Origin: Codonopsis lanceolata
Lineage: Eukaryota; Streptophyta; Magnoliopsida; Asterales; Campanulaceae
Length of the DNA: 64,000 nucleotides
Direction of reading: 5' to 3'
Assembly (NCBI GenBank): GCA_013146195.2
Contig: CM028384.1
Span: 72,267,990-72,331,989 of the forward strand
Shown here: positions 10,027 to 21,383 of the stretch, piece after piece
How the letters are laid out: each line of letters opens with the position of its first letter
Position numbering within the stretch: the stretch's first letter is position 1
Translations under genes and position numbers: made by a program
Notes under the pieces: model-generated
Told to the model about the DNA's origin: nothing
The model's input: only the letters and a program-made list of their open reading frames with translations
The model's database searches: none

Positions 10027-10973
10027 GTATTTGCAATTTCAGTCAGTTTTGTGTCTCCCATTTATAGTTCCTCCCTTGCTAGCGTTATTCCTCCAATCGT
10101 CTCTCCCGCTAGCAGCGCTCCCTCTCTTGTTAATTGTATGAAACGACTACCCCCACTTCCTGTATTTTTATTTTGTTAATTGATTAATTAATTAATAATT
10201 AATTAATGAGCCATAAACAATAATAAAAGACTCATTTATATTTTGTGGTTGAGAAATTGAGTAGGAATATACCTTTAATGTTGGTGAGTATGGATACCTG
10301 CTTGTTCCATTGACCCCCACTAAGGTTGAAAAACAACAACCCTGTGTTGTTGAGTATGAGCGACGGTTTGGCGCTGATTGGAGCACATCCTTCCATGTTG
10401 TGGCTGAACATGTTGAAGATGAAGGCGTCACAATATAGTAGCAAGAGAAGACCTCCCTCCCGACAACATCCCTTTTCCTCTCCCGTCAGGACTATTTCGG
10501 CACCAGCCGGCTGAAGACTAGCACTCCTTATCTCAGTGCAATTTTTGATTTATTGCAGAAGATGGACCAAAATATTGATGATCTTAGTCACTTCGTGGAC
10601 CAAAAGATTGATCATCTTAGGACTGAAGTGATAGCTTTGGATCGAAAAGTGGTAAAGTATTTGCCCTTTTGATTTTGAGTAATTGGTTGTGAGCTTTTTC
10701 GGTCTCTCCCAAACCACCTGCACTCTCTTAGTCATCACCCCTTCTTACTACCTCCATGGCTACTTTAATTTTTTCCTCCACCTTTCCGAAGGTCTCCCTA
10801 TTCCAAATTTTAAAATCTTCTTTGAGCATTTTTAACTTACTGGCTAGTCTGAAACATGGCTTCCCTTCTATAACATAGGAGTCCCACTTATTTGTCACCC
10901 ATTCCTTGAATCCCGGCTCCTTAAGCCACATGTTCTGAATTTAAAAGGGGCCTTTCTCCGAACTATACCTACA
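10027..10973. other. ~950-bp insertion or captured segment in Helitron copy 1
   Basis: Sequence before 10,026 (ACTAACCTCAGTTTA) and after 10,974 (TTTGTAACTATTATTTTTG) continues the AT-rich repeats of Helitron copy 2, but this GC-richer segment has no counterpart there. It holds an unrecognised minus-strand exon-like frame (about 10,275-10,445, with donor AAAG|GTATATT) and a LINE fragment at its right end. Confidence 0.5.
10600..10960 (-). pseudogene. L1-type LINE ORF2 fragment
   Basis: The minus-strand frame NMWLKEPGFKEWV, WDSYVIEGKPCFRLASKLKM, LKEDFKIWNRETFGKVEEKI matches the linker between the endonuclease and reverse transcriptase of plant L1-like LINEs (pattern MWL....F...V..WW.......G.....L..KL..LK..L..WN...FG). 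Neither enzyme domain is present. Stops interrupt both ends. Confidence 0.7.
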
Positions 10974-11183
10974 AACTGGCTTTGTAACTATTATTTTTGT
11001 TCCATCAAATATTTTTATTTTATTAACATATTTTTGTTTTACATAACTATTTTTAATAATTTGTTTTAAAATTTTGTTATGTAAATTATTTTTATAATTT
11101 TACTCAGTTTAAATTATTTTTGTTTTATTGACTCTGTAATTATTAAGTATTTTTGTTCTATCAAATAATTTTATTTTACTAAT

Positions 11184-12133
11184 TGTAAGGGTAATTTAGG
11201 CATTGCCTAATTTGTCTTGTCCTCTCTCTCTTGGTCAAAATAGGATTTAATTTGGTATCTTTGTGTTAAGATTTAATTAGGATTTTCTGGTTAGATTTAG
11301 GAGATATTTTTAGTAATTAAATCTTTGCATAAGTTTTTAGTTATTAATGTTCTCAAATTAGGAAAGGTAATCTTGTGTTATTTTTCGCCAAATCTCTTTC
11401 CTAGTAGGTTTTGGTGTCTTGCCGTGTTTATTGCGTGATGTCTTGGAGTCTTGGATGACAAGTCTGTTGCAGCCTATATATATAGAGAGATGTGAAGTCG
11501 AGCAGCCTTAAGAAAACACGAGCAGAGCATTCTAGCGAAATTTTGGTTAGAAGAGTGCAGCTTGAGCGAAAAGATCATATTAAGAGAGTTGATCCCGCTT
11601 TTTTGTGTGTGTTTGAACTAGAGAGAAGAGATCAACATCTTATATACGAAGTCCGATCGCTCAAGATTGCCAAGGACATACTCGCTGCAGTTTATCTTCA
11701 GAACACGCCTTGTGTTTCCCGAAGTTGTTTTGTGCTTCCAGCCTTTCTATTGGTCTTGGAAGTTCGTTTCTTTTTGTCTTCAAGTATTTTCTTCCCACGC
11801 TTGATTTAGTGTTTATGTGGGTTTTGTGATTCTCCAAGATTCTATATCTTGTGAGAATTTTGTGTTTGAGTGTTCAAAAACAGCTTGTTGAGTTTAATAC
11901 AATTTGTTGCCTTGAGGCTTGATCTACAAGATTGATTCTTGTAGATTGTTTTTTGTGATTTTCTGTCTTACTAAGTGTGTTAAATTTCAAATCTCAAAAC
12001 AAAACTTCCGCTGCAAATTTGCTGTTACACACTTTCAGTTCACATTGTTACCGCTATTGTTGCAACATTCACCGCAACATTGACAAGAACATCGCCCCAT
12101 ATTGAGATTCCGTGGCATCGCGCGTTTCTTTCA
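11184..12133 (+). repeat. 5' LTR of Copia element 1
   Basis: About 950 bp, TGTAAGGGTAATTTAGG to CGTTTCTTTCA. The left border is fixed by the break in the Helitron AT-rich repeat (ATTTTACTAA then TTGTAAGGG), the right border by the primer-binding site. A TATA-like box (CCTATATATATAGAG) sits near 11,475. The partner LTR is not in the window, so the borders cannot be confirmed by alignment. Confidence 0.65.
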
Positions 12134-12147
12134 ATTGGTATCGAGCC
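12134..12147 (+). other. Primer-binding site, initiator-Met tRNA type
   Basis: ATTGGTATCGAGCC follows the LTR directly. It is close to TGGTATCAGAGC, the complement of the plant initiator-methionine tRNA 3' end used by most Copia elements, with changes in the middle. Confidence 0.65.
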
Positions 12148-12188
12148 TACTCTTGATATCACTAAGAGTCGATTCTCGCTTAAAGACG

Positions 12189-13290
12189 TGATGGATTCTC
12201 AATATGAGAATGTGGTTCGTCCCCTACTCTTACTAATGCTAATTATTCTATATGGAAAGTCAAGATGCGATCTTCATCAAATCAATTGATGAAAGAGCGT
12301 GGCTTGCTGTGTTAAATGGTTGGAGTCCTCCCAAAACTGTTGATTCTGATGGTGATGTCAAAATCACAAAGGAGTCTGGTGGGCCAAAGGATGATGGGAA
12401 ACAAGCATCTTTTAACTCAAAAGCTTTGTCTGCAATCTATAAGGCCTTATGCAAATACTTTTAGAGTAATAGCAAACTTACGACCGCTAAAGATGTGTGG
12501 GAGGCCCTTCAAACCTTATGTGAAGGACCTGCCAGTTGTCGCTCCTCTAAGCTAAGAATGTTAACGACTCGCTTTGAGAACACAAGGATGCAAGAGTCGA
12601 GGACATAATGACATATTATGGAAGACTTCTTGATCTATCAAACTCTGCTTTTAGCCTTAGGAGATCCCATTACAAATGAGCGCCTTGTCGGAAGATGATG
12701 AGGACTTTGCTCGAAGATTCAATGTCAAGATATGTGCTATTGAAGAAGCACATGATATTGACAAGATGAGTTTTGAAAGATTGGTGGAATTCTTCAAAAC
12801 TTTGAGTTGAATCTAAACGATCAATTAAAAACAAAGGCAAAGGTGTCTCATCATCTTCTACACCCACTGGGAAAACATTGCTATGCTCGCACCAATTGAT
12901 CGTCATGTGATTTGCTTGAAATTCAAAAAGACATTGATGAGTCTCGATTTTGGAGAAGAATCAATTGCTTTATTGACTACTAAATTCAAAAATTTTTGAA
13001 AAATAAAAGTCAAAATAGAACTCCATCATCAAACTCAAAAATTAATTTCAAACCCGATTCGGAAATTTGTTCCCAAAGAACAATCCTTTCAAACTCCTCA
13101 AAAACCCTTCACAAATCCTTTTGTTCTAAGTCATCCTACAATGGTAAGAATCTTGATTCTATCCAATGTAGAGAATGTCAAGGTTTTGGACACTACGCAA
13201 AACCAATGTGCTAACACTTTAAGAAAGAAAGGATTGAATTTTTCTGCAACTCTAAGTGATAGTGATGGAGAAGATCCAGTGATCTTATCA
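12189..13290 (+). pseudogene. Copia 1 Gag
   Basis: Starts at the ATG of MDSQYENVV. After an early frame slip come NANYSIWKVKMRSF-like and AWLAVLNGW, typical of the Copia gag UBN2 region, then KALSAIYKALCKYF (stop) and AKDVWEALQTLCEG in another frame. Near 13,167 a zinc knuckle CRECQGFGHYAKPMC (CX2CX4HX4C) is intact. At least four stops or frameshifts make it non-functional. The spacer to the protease, 13,300-14,140, holds only broken frames and one copy of the ATGTTGCAACAT motif. Confidence 0.8.
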
Positions 13291-14143
13291 CCTTGAATGC
13301 AGTTTATGATTCTCGATTCGATAGTGCTTGGTTCAGCAATGTATCACCCGATGTTGCAACATCGTGAGTAACATCGGGAGAAACATTGTGCGTAAACAGA
13401 AGCTTTTTTTTTTAATTCAACAGCTGCAGAGGATGACGGACATTCGATTCACCTGGAAGGGTACAAGGAGCTGTACAAGGATTGGGAGAAAAGGGCTCAT
13501 CAAGTCACACTACTTGGTAAGGCGAATGAAGCCGAAAAAGGCCAACGAGGAGCAAAAAGAATGCATAATCAGCCGAAGGAGTCCTAAGTAGAAAGGATGT
13601 GGAAATTGAGCGCTTAAAGGAGCAACTTGCTCAAGCGTACAACACCGACCAAGTGGAATTCAAGCAAACGTAAGGTTGACGATCCGCTAAATTCTCGTAA
13701 CTCTTCCGATCGTATAGGTTTTGTCCCTAAAGTGTTTGTGAAAGAAGGAGAAGGAACTTCAGGAACCAAAAACGATGAAAGCTTTCCTGAAAATGTTTTC
13801 TGTGAAAAAACAAGACCAAGAAGGAAAAATTATGTTTGTCACTTCGCCATAAGCTCGGTCACATACGCCTTTTTGCTTTCTAAAAAGGCAATGTATGAGA
13901 ATGAAAAAGGCAAGAATTCTTTGGAAAAGCTCATTGGCGTAACAGATGAAGCAACCACGCGCCACCCAATGCAAAGAACATTGGCGTAAACATTGGAAGC
14001 CTCATTCAAGGGCAAATCATAATTTTTTCCAAAACCCCAACCCAAAATCAAAAAATGTGGGTTCCAAAAACATGTGATGAAAAATGCAGAGCCAAATGTG
14101 AGCCATTTGATATCCGCTCGGCGCCCATGTCACATGATGAAAA

Positions 14144-14410
14144 ATGCAATGTTACATTTACCTCTTTGAAATCTCATGTTGCCGATCCCGGTATTTCGAT
14201 AGTGGTTGTTCTAGACATATGACAGGTGCAGCTGAGAATTTGAAGGAATATGTAAGTATTAATGGTGGTTCTGTGACCTATGGTGGTGGTGCAAAAGGGA
14301 AAATTGTAGGTAAAGGAACATTGAACGTTGAAGGTCTTCCAAACCTCAAAAACGTTTACCATGTGGAAGGCCTTAAGACAAACCCGATCAAGATAAGTCG
14401 GGCTGTGTGA
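14144..14410 (+). pseudogene. Copia 1 aspartic protease
   Basis: The frame has YFDSGCSRHMTG (14,197 on), the retropepsin active-site loop, where Copia proteases commonly have DSG in place of DTG. It continues YGGGAKGKIVGKGTL and LKNVYHVEGLK, the usual block before the GAG-pre-integrase domain. The stop at 14,410 and frame changes downstream break the polyprotein. Confidence 0.85.
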
Positions 14411-14429
14411 TGATGATCTTCGTAAGATT

Positions 14430-15475
14430 TGACAAACATTCTTGTGAGGTCCTTGATCATAATAACAAATGTCTTCTCGACAGTTTAAGATCGCTCGATA
14501 ATTGTTACTTGTTCAACAACACTCATTCATGTCAAAAGCAAGTATTGATGTAACAGATCTCGGCACCAAGCTTGGTCACATGAGTTGTGAAGCTCGATGA
14601 GCTTGTGAGGCATGATGTCACAAAGGATTACCAAATCTGGAAAGGAATTACTCAAAGGTATGTGGACCATGTCAAAAAGGTAAACAAGTCAAGGCCTCAC
14701 ATCTCCCAATCACACAATGCTCCACTTCCAGATGTTTGGAGATGATTCATACTGACCTTATGGGTCCCATTGAGGTAGAAAGCCTAGGTAAGAAAAAGTA
14801 CACCTTTGTTCCTGTAGATGACTTCTCTAGATATACTTGGGTAATATTTTTAAGAGAGAAGTCGAAACTTTTGAGGCTTTCAAAATTTGGTACACCAGTT
14901 ATGAACTTGTATGATCTAAAACTCACTAGGATTAGATCGGATCATGGCACGGAATATGAAAATGCATCCTTTTCTAAATATTGTGCCTCTAATGGTATTA
15001 TCACATGAATTCTCTGCCCCAAAACTCCACAACAAAATGGAGTGGCGGAGAGAAAGAACAGACATTGCAAGAAATGGCTAGAGTAATGTTACATTCAAAA
15101 AATTTGGCCAAAAGATTTTGGGTCAAGCTTTGAACACCGCTTGTCATATTGGAAATAGGAGTCTTCTTGAGACCGTGTAGCACTATGACACCTTACGAGA
15201 TATTTCTTGGGAAGAAACCTACCTTGAAATATTTTCATGTGTTTGGTTGCGTATGTTATCTCAAGCCAATGATAGAGATCAACTTTCCAAGTTTGACTCT
15301 AAAAGTGATAAATGTGTTTTTATGGGATATTCCACAAATAGTCGAGCATATAGAGTATTTAATCTTCGAACTAAGACTATTATGGAATCCATGAATATTG
15401 TGTTTGATGATTTAACCGGTCTTGGTTGTCAAAACTTCGAGGAAGATGTTTGTGATTTTGGAGTTTGGAGACTTT
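14430..15475 (+). pseudogene. Copia 1 integrase
   Basis: The GAG-pre-integrase region (DNCYLFNN, LGHMS, then CGPCQKGKQ of the HHCC zinc finger) is followed by the catalytic core: EMIHTDLMGPIEVES, VDDFSRYTWVIFL, IRSDHGTEYEN and TPQQNGVAERKN. These give the D, D and E residues. The C-terminal part has PYEIFLGKKPTLKYFHVFGC and SRAYRVFNLRT. Stops near 15,006 and several frameshifts are present. The spacer 15,480-15,800 to the reverse transcriptase carries a further ATGTTGCAACAT motif. Confidence 0.85.
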
Positions 15476-15807
15476 GATCCTGACTAGGCTCGAATCCAGA
15501 GTTCAGGAGCGAATACGATTCAGCAGATACTGTGGTTCAGATGAAAAAGTTCAGGAGTTGTCACCCAATGTTGTTCGGATGTTGTTCGGATGTTGCAACA
15601 TCGGAGAAACATTGTCCACGTAACCGGCAGAAAAGAAGGCGCTGAACCGATTCAAATCAGAAGATGATCACCCGATTGACCGATCAGAAATCGACATTCC
15701 CAAAGAAGATTCGTGAGAAACCATCCACTCACTCAAGTTATAGGTAATGTAAAGGATGGTGTGTCAACAAGAAAGAAAGGTAAAGTGGACTACAAAAACT
15801 AGCATGC

Positions 15808-17346
15808 ATGACCACTCTTGAATTTGATAATATACATGCTTCATGCTTTGTTTCCACCGTTGAACCTAAGAATGTACAAGAGGCCCTTAAAGATGAAAAT
15901 CGGATAAATGCCATGCAAGAGGAACTAGATCAATTTTCAAAAAATGATGTGTGGTATCTAGTTCTGCACTCCACTTCAATAAATGTTATTGGAACTAAAT
16001 GGATTTTCAAAACAAAACGAATGAAGTGGGAGAAATAATGAGGAATAAAGCTAGATTGGTAGCTCAAGGGTATACACAGTTGAGGGGTGGACTTTGATGA
16101 AACCTTTGCACTGTGAGAAACTCGTATTGAGTCTATCCGCCTACTCGGCAATTGCCTGCTTCTTGACATTACTCTTCAACAAATGGATGTGAAGAGTGCT
16201 TTTGAATGGGATTCTTGAGGAAGAAGTTTTTGTGGAACAACCAAAAGGATTTGAGGACCCCATAAACCCAATCATGTGTTCAAATTGAAAAGGCTTTGTA
16301 TGGTCTCAAACAAGCTCCTAGAGCTTGGTATGGTAGACTTACGCATCACCTTTTACAAAGTGGGTTTAAAAGGGGAGAGGTGGATAAAACATTGTTCATC
16401 CAGAACAAGATCAACATATTTTGATTGCTCAAATTTATGTTGATGACATCGTGTTTGGATCCACCTCCAAATCCTTGAAAAAGAATTTGTGCATTGCATG
16501 ACATCCACTTTGAAATGAGCATGGTAGGTGAACCGACATATTCTTAGGCATTCGATCAAACAAACACATGAAGGGATGTTCATTTCTCAAGCCAAGTATT
16601 CTCTAAACTTGGTGAAGAAATTCGATCTTGAGAATGGAAAACATAAAAGACCCCTATGGGCACATCCAACAAACTTAATAAAGATGAAAAATCGTAAAGT
16701 GTTGATCCTACCTTGTATAGAAGTATGATAGGAAGTTTGTCAGATTTAACCGCCACTCGCCCGCATATCATGCATAGTGTGTGTTTGTGTGCAAGGTATC
16801 AAGCAAACCCCTTTCTCACCTAAAAGTCCGTCAAAAGAATCATTCGATATGTTGGTGAGACCTTTGGTATGGGTTTGTGGTATACTAAGCACACAAACAC
16901 CAACTGTTGGGTTCAAGTTGATGCCGACCGGGCCGGGCAAGATTGATGACATGAGAAGTAATGCCCTGAGGATGTTTTTATTTGGGAAACAATCTGATTT
17001 CTTGGTTTAGCAAGAAACAAAATTGTGTGGCTCTATCAACTGAATCGAATATATAGCCGGTAGTGCATGTACACAACTTTTGTGGATGAAACAAATGATT
17101 AAAGATTATGGATTGCAAAGGACATCTTAACTATGTATTGTGACAACACAAGTGCTATAAGCATAGCTAAAAAATCCTGCTCAACACTCAAGAACAAAGC
17201 ACATAGATATAAGACACCATTTTATTAGAGACTTAGTTGAACAAGGCATTGTGTGCATTGAACATGTTGGTACAGATAATAATTTGGCTGATATCTTTAC
17301 TAAGAGTCTAGATTTTGAGAGATTCATAAATCTTAGAAATCTCTGA
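15808..17346 (+). pseudogene. Copia 1 reverse transcriptase and RNase H
   Basis: RT begins with AMQEELDQFSKNDVWYLV and GTKWIFKTK; QMDVKSAF lies near 16,180, LKRLCMVSNKLLELG-like broken frames near 16,290, and the catalytic YVDDIVFGS near 16,435. RNase H follows with CDNTSAISIAKN (17,138), TKHIDIRHHFIRDLVEQG and LADIFTKSLDFERF, ending at about 17,346. At least six frame changes or stops. Confidence 0.85.
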
Positions 17347-18640
17347 TGTGTGCCATGTAATCACTCATTTAAAAAAAAAAAAATAATAATATTTTAGGCA
17401 TATTGCATTGATGTTCAGAGGGCACACTAGATCAAATCTGATTGTTGTTAGTACCTTTGAGCATGTGTAAAGATTCATTCAAAACTTTTGTGATTATGTT
17501 GTCATTTTTCTTCTCACCTTCTCCCAAGACTGGTTTTGTATTTGAGAGAAAACTCTCATTTACACCACAAAGGAAAGAGCTACCTTTCAAAAGTTTTAGG
17601 ATGCTGCAATTTGTCAATGTACCATGAGGTTTCGACTTGCATGGGTTGATCTTGACTAAATTGACTCCTCTGATTTGAGAAAGTGTGAAAGCTACCTAAC
17701 GGAAAAGAGCTACCTATGAACAAGGTTGTGGCTTCCTTTCTTTTGGGACTATGGATTTTCGAATCTCATGGGTCGATCGAATGCAAAGTCGCCACCCTTG
17801 GTAAATAGTGTGAAAGGTTCCTAGTGGTGTATTTGGCTTGAAATAAAGTAAAGCCTGTTTTTATAGGGAAATAAAGTACCTGTAATGTTTTTGGGAGAAA
17901 TTGTGTTAATTGGTGAAAGAAAAACTGAAAATTCAAAACATAAAATCACATATTTTTTGGTGAATGTGATTTCCATTGTTGCAACATTGGGAACTGCAAT
18001 CAGTTGATCTAGACATCTCACTTGTGTGTATATGCATTCTTTCGATTTTTTTTTGTTTTGCATATTTTAGACATACTGTTTAGGTCATATAGGTGCATGG
18101 TATCAGCCGTCTTAATGTCTGTCCATTATGTTTAAAGCCTGTTTTTGTTTATTGTTCTCAAAGTCATGATTTTATGTGGTTGTCTACTCTACTGTGCTGT
18201 TTCTTCATGTAAGAACTGGGCTGAATATCTGTGAGTATATGCTTTGTGGAGTCTCAACTCTGGTTAAGTATGTTTTTGTGTATTCCAAAAATATCTGATC
18301 GTTTAAAAAAAAAAAATGTGTTTTTAAAATCAGATTGTATCTCATATTGCTCATTTAACTCTCATGTCTCAAACAAAGAACTCGTGTCTTACTTACATCA
18401 GTTGGTCACTTGTGTGGTTTAAATTTTGAATGCCCAAGAAGTATGCGCTGCTGGGGCTTCATCGCTTTTAATTACCAACGGCTAATTGTAATTAGTGGCA
18501 TGTTTAGTGAAAACCATTTACAGAACGCACGCATTTCTTCGCCTATATCTCATCAAAATTTTCCGTGACCTTGTCCACTCTCTCTGCTCATCTCTCAAAG
18601 ATTTTGTCGCCAAAATCGCTTCGCAGTTCTTCCCCAAGAA
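17347..18640 (+). other. Spacer between pol and third ORF of Copia 1
   Basis: A poly-A run at 17,370, several near-repeats of AAAGAGCTACCT and GTGTGAAAG (17,570-17,830) and one TGTTGCAACA palindrome at 17,977. No credible coding frame; small open frames here have no homology. Confidence 0.6.
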
Positions 18641-18646
18641 ACATAA

Positions 18647-20128
18647 ATGGCTTCGCCTTCCAAAAGCCTAAATTGTCTAAATTGTCAAGTCGAATGTTGC
18701 AACATCGAAGTTTACATCGCTGAGCAAAAATTTCGCGCAGAAGATGATCTTTCAAGGCCATGGTTGTATATCAACCAATCCCCGAGCCCTTATCGTTATT
18801 CTTCCAGGGGAAAGGTAATGCTATAGATGTGGAAAACCCCGAGATTTGTCCGGGTTTTTCATCAATTGGCAACCCTAGTTCTGCGCGGCCCAAACGCCAA
18901 CGCCGCATACCCAAGAACTACGATGATCCCTCCCATTTCGCCGACATTCAGCCGCGAAGAAAACAAAGTTGAGGCCGGTGTCTTCAAGGAACCTCGGATT
19001 CTAGCAAGTGATTCGGATGATGAGGATTTTATTCCTCCCGCAGTTCGATTCCCCAAACTCATGAAGCAACTCTGTCACCAAGATCTCCTCCCTCTCCTCC
19101 TGTTTCAAGAGCCTCCTGGCTGAGGATGAAGATTATCCTATTCCATCTCCAAGGGTAGTATTCCCTTCTCGAATCTCCTCCCTTCGGCCGAAAACAACAA
19201 AAAATTGGACCATCCGCCATTGATGAAGAGGTTGTTCGAAATTTGACCCGATTCAAGGCCAAAGCTCGTGCTTCCTTCTCAGAGACCTCACCCTGGCTCC
19301 TCCCACCAACCGTCCTAGTCCATCGTTCTTCTTCCGAATTTCGACGATAGTTCGATCAAAACTATTCAACCGAAAGGTTCCTCAGCTTGCAAGTGGACTT
19401 GCGATAAGCCTCCCAAAGAAATCTTGCGAAGACGACTGTTTGACCCAATGTTGCACCGATTGTGCAAATATCCATGCAAAGAAACCTTCTGCACTCCTCT
19501 ACCTCTTTCATTTATTTCTAAGGCCTCGCTCTATAATATCTAGAAATGTTGATGAGCGCTAATGTTCGAAGTTCAATGTTGGATACCTTTAATTTGTCTT
19601 ATTTTCTGACCTTGAACAATCTCAACACCCATATCCGTGAACTCCATTCATGAGTTCTATGCTAATCTTGAAAAAGCTAATCCATGATTCTCGTTGAGTC
19701 TAGTTTTGAAAAAGTTTTTGTGAGAGTCGTTGGTTTTTCATTCTCACCCACCGTCATAAATTCCTTGCTTGATTGTCCTCCCCGTATTGTTGATTTTACT
19801 GTCGATCTTAATTGTGTATTTGTGAACTTACTGCGGTGGTAAAATTAAAGTGTGGCCAGCCAAGGGTGTTCCAGCTTAGTACCGCACAAGTGTCCTCTCT
19901 CTATGCTTTCTTGCACAAAAGTTTGTCAGGCAACCGGGTTCCATCAGAACACCAATGTCATGGACCGAAGAACATGCTAGAATCCTATATCTTCTTGGCT
20001 CTCAAAAGCCGCTTGATCTTGAATCGTATATTTTAGGAAGATTGCATCCATGGCAGAAAACAGTGGTGACAGAGATCTCTTATTTTTCCTCTCTCGTAAT
20101 CGATTCTTCTCTCTGGGCGGGTATAAAC
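18647..20128 (+). pseudogene. Copia 1 third (env-position) ORF
   Basis: An ATG at 18,647 (MASPSKSL) opens a broken frame. It holds the basic run RPKRQRRIPKNY and acidic DSDDEDFIPPAVRFP. Later pieces include FEKVFVRVVGFSFSPTVIN (19,710-19,755) and FQLSTAQVSSLYAFLHKSL, NRVPSEHQ, EEHARILYLLGSQKPLDLES. The second half resembles the 'putative plant transposon protein' domain found in additional ORFs of plant LTR elements; this is from memory. Its role is unknown. It is cut by the assembly gap. Confidence 0.6.
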
Positions 20129-20228
20129 NNNNNNNNNNNNNNNNNNNNNNNNNNNNNNNNNNNNNNNNNNNNNNNNNNNNNNNNNNNNNNNNNNNNNNNN
20201 NNNNNNNNNNNNNNNNNNNNNNNNNNNN
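20129..20228. other. Assembly gap, exactly 100 N
   Basis: One hundred N, the usual placeholder for a scaffold gap of unknown size. Left of it is the third ORF of Copia element 1, right of it the integrase core of Copia element 2 already in progress. The 3' LTR of the first and the 5' LTR, gag and protease of the second are therefore missing. Confidence 0.95.
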
Positions 20229-20860
20229 TAAACTCTACCATGGATCTCTTCGGACCGATCACTACAATTAGCTACGGAGGTCACGGATACACGCTTTAGT
20301 AGTGGATGATTATACAAGATACACGGGGCAGAGATGATGTCTTCTAAGACCACCATACGATCTTCTTACGGCATTGTTCGGAAGGCGCAAGCGCAAAAAG
20401 CTTCGATGAAATCGGTGGCGTTCGATCAGACAATGAATGCGGGTTCACCAACAATGGAATAGCAAAATGCTTTGTGATGATCACGGCATTGGTCACAACT
20501 TCTGTTGTAAGGACACCACGGCGAGAATGGTGTTGCGAGAAAACGAGAACACTTATCGAAGGCTGCTAAAACTATGCTCGTTGAAGCAAAGTTGCCCAAA
20601 CGCCACGGGCGAAGCGGTCAACACGACACAGCCACTTTCGGGAAACAGATCGTTGATCAACAAATTTCACGGTAAAACACCCTATGAACTTTGGAGAGGT
20701 AAAACCCCAAACATTGGATTTTTAAAATCTTCGGTTGTAAATGTTTGTAGTCTGATAGTAATGACTACGAGGCAAATTTGATCATAAAGCCGATGAAGGT
20801 GTATTTAGGTTATGCTTTACCTCAAAGCTTCGGGGGTTTTCAACAAAGATCATTAAAAAT
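20229..20860 (+). pseudogene. Copia 2 integrase
   Basis: Pieces in changing frames: MDLFGPITTISYGGHGYTL, VDDYTRYT, GGVRSDNECGFTNNG, HGIGHNF, NGVVERKN-like followed by TLIEAAKTMLVEAKLP-like, and GKTPYELWRGKTPNIGFL. Order and spacing match a Copia integrase core (D, D, E). The N-terminal zinc finger lies in or before the gap. Confidence 0.75.
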
Positions 20861-21383
20861 AGTTGAATGCGATTCATGTCTCATTTGATGAATTTGATTT
20901 ATTAGAGCCATACGTGGCTCAAATGTTCTTGATGACTTTGTTAATGTTGAGGCAGGTACCTCCCGACCATCGACCTCTCATACCTAACCTAATCCATCAC
21001 CAGCAACTCAATCAAATATTCGACCATCATTTATTATCAAATGGGTCACGAAGACTTCAACCGCTCGAAAACTCAATTCCGGAACCCTTTGTTTAGAACA
21101 CGAAAATCCTATTCCTCAACTCACCTATGAACCAAATTCGAACAAAACACTCATCAAGACACGTGATCTTCCTTCTAGCCCTCCATACGAACCTTGTCAT
21201 GAAGAAAGCAGAGCAAATCATCACATTCTGCTGTCACAAGAACATGTAAAGACCATCCAATCTCTCAAATCATTGGTGACATTCATGTTGGATGCGGAAC
21301 GGAAGATCTTCAAAAATGAATGTATGTTACGTCTTTGCATTTGTCTCGAGAAGAAGAGCCAAAAGAAGATCGATGAAGCTCTT

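Larger units (their letters stand above)
8942..11183 (-). mobile_element. Helitron, 3' part, truncated by a Copia element
   Basis: On the minus strand the element ends with a short hairpin (CGTACGTTTAACGCACG) about 12 nt before a CTAG-like end (here TTAG). A clearer CTAG end is seen in copies at 47,667 and 62,482. Inside are a decayed Helitron helicase (9323-9760) and AT-rich tandem repeats also found in the copy at 62,482-64,000. The 5' part is missing because a Copia LTR begins at 11,184. Confidence 0.7.
11184..20128 (+). mobile_element. Copia LTR retrotransposon 1, decayed, with third ORF
   Basis: Order seen: 5' LTR, primer-binding site, gag with zinc knuckle, protease, integrase, reverse transcriptase, RNase H (the Copia order, integrase before RT), a 1.3-kb spacer, then an additional ORF as in Sirevirus-like elements. 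It interrupts Helitron repeats at 11,183. Stops and frameshifts occur in every domain. The 3' LTR is not seen; the sequence runs into the N gap. Confidence 0.85.

Noticed and set aside
11492..11809. 105-codon open frame
   Set aside because: Lies wholly in the Copia 1 LTR and has no homology.
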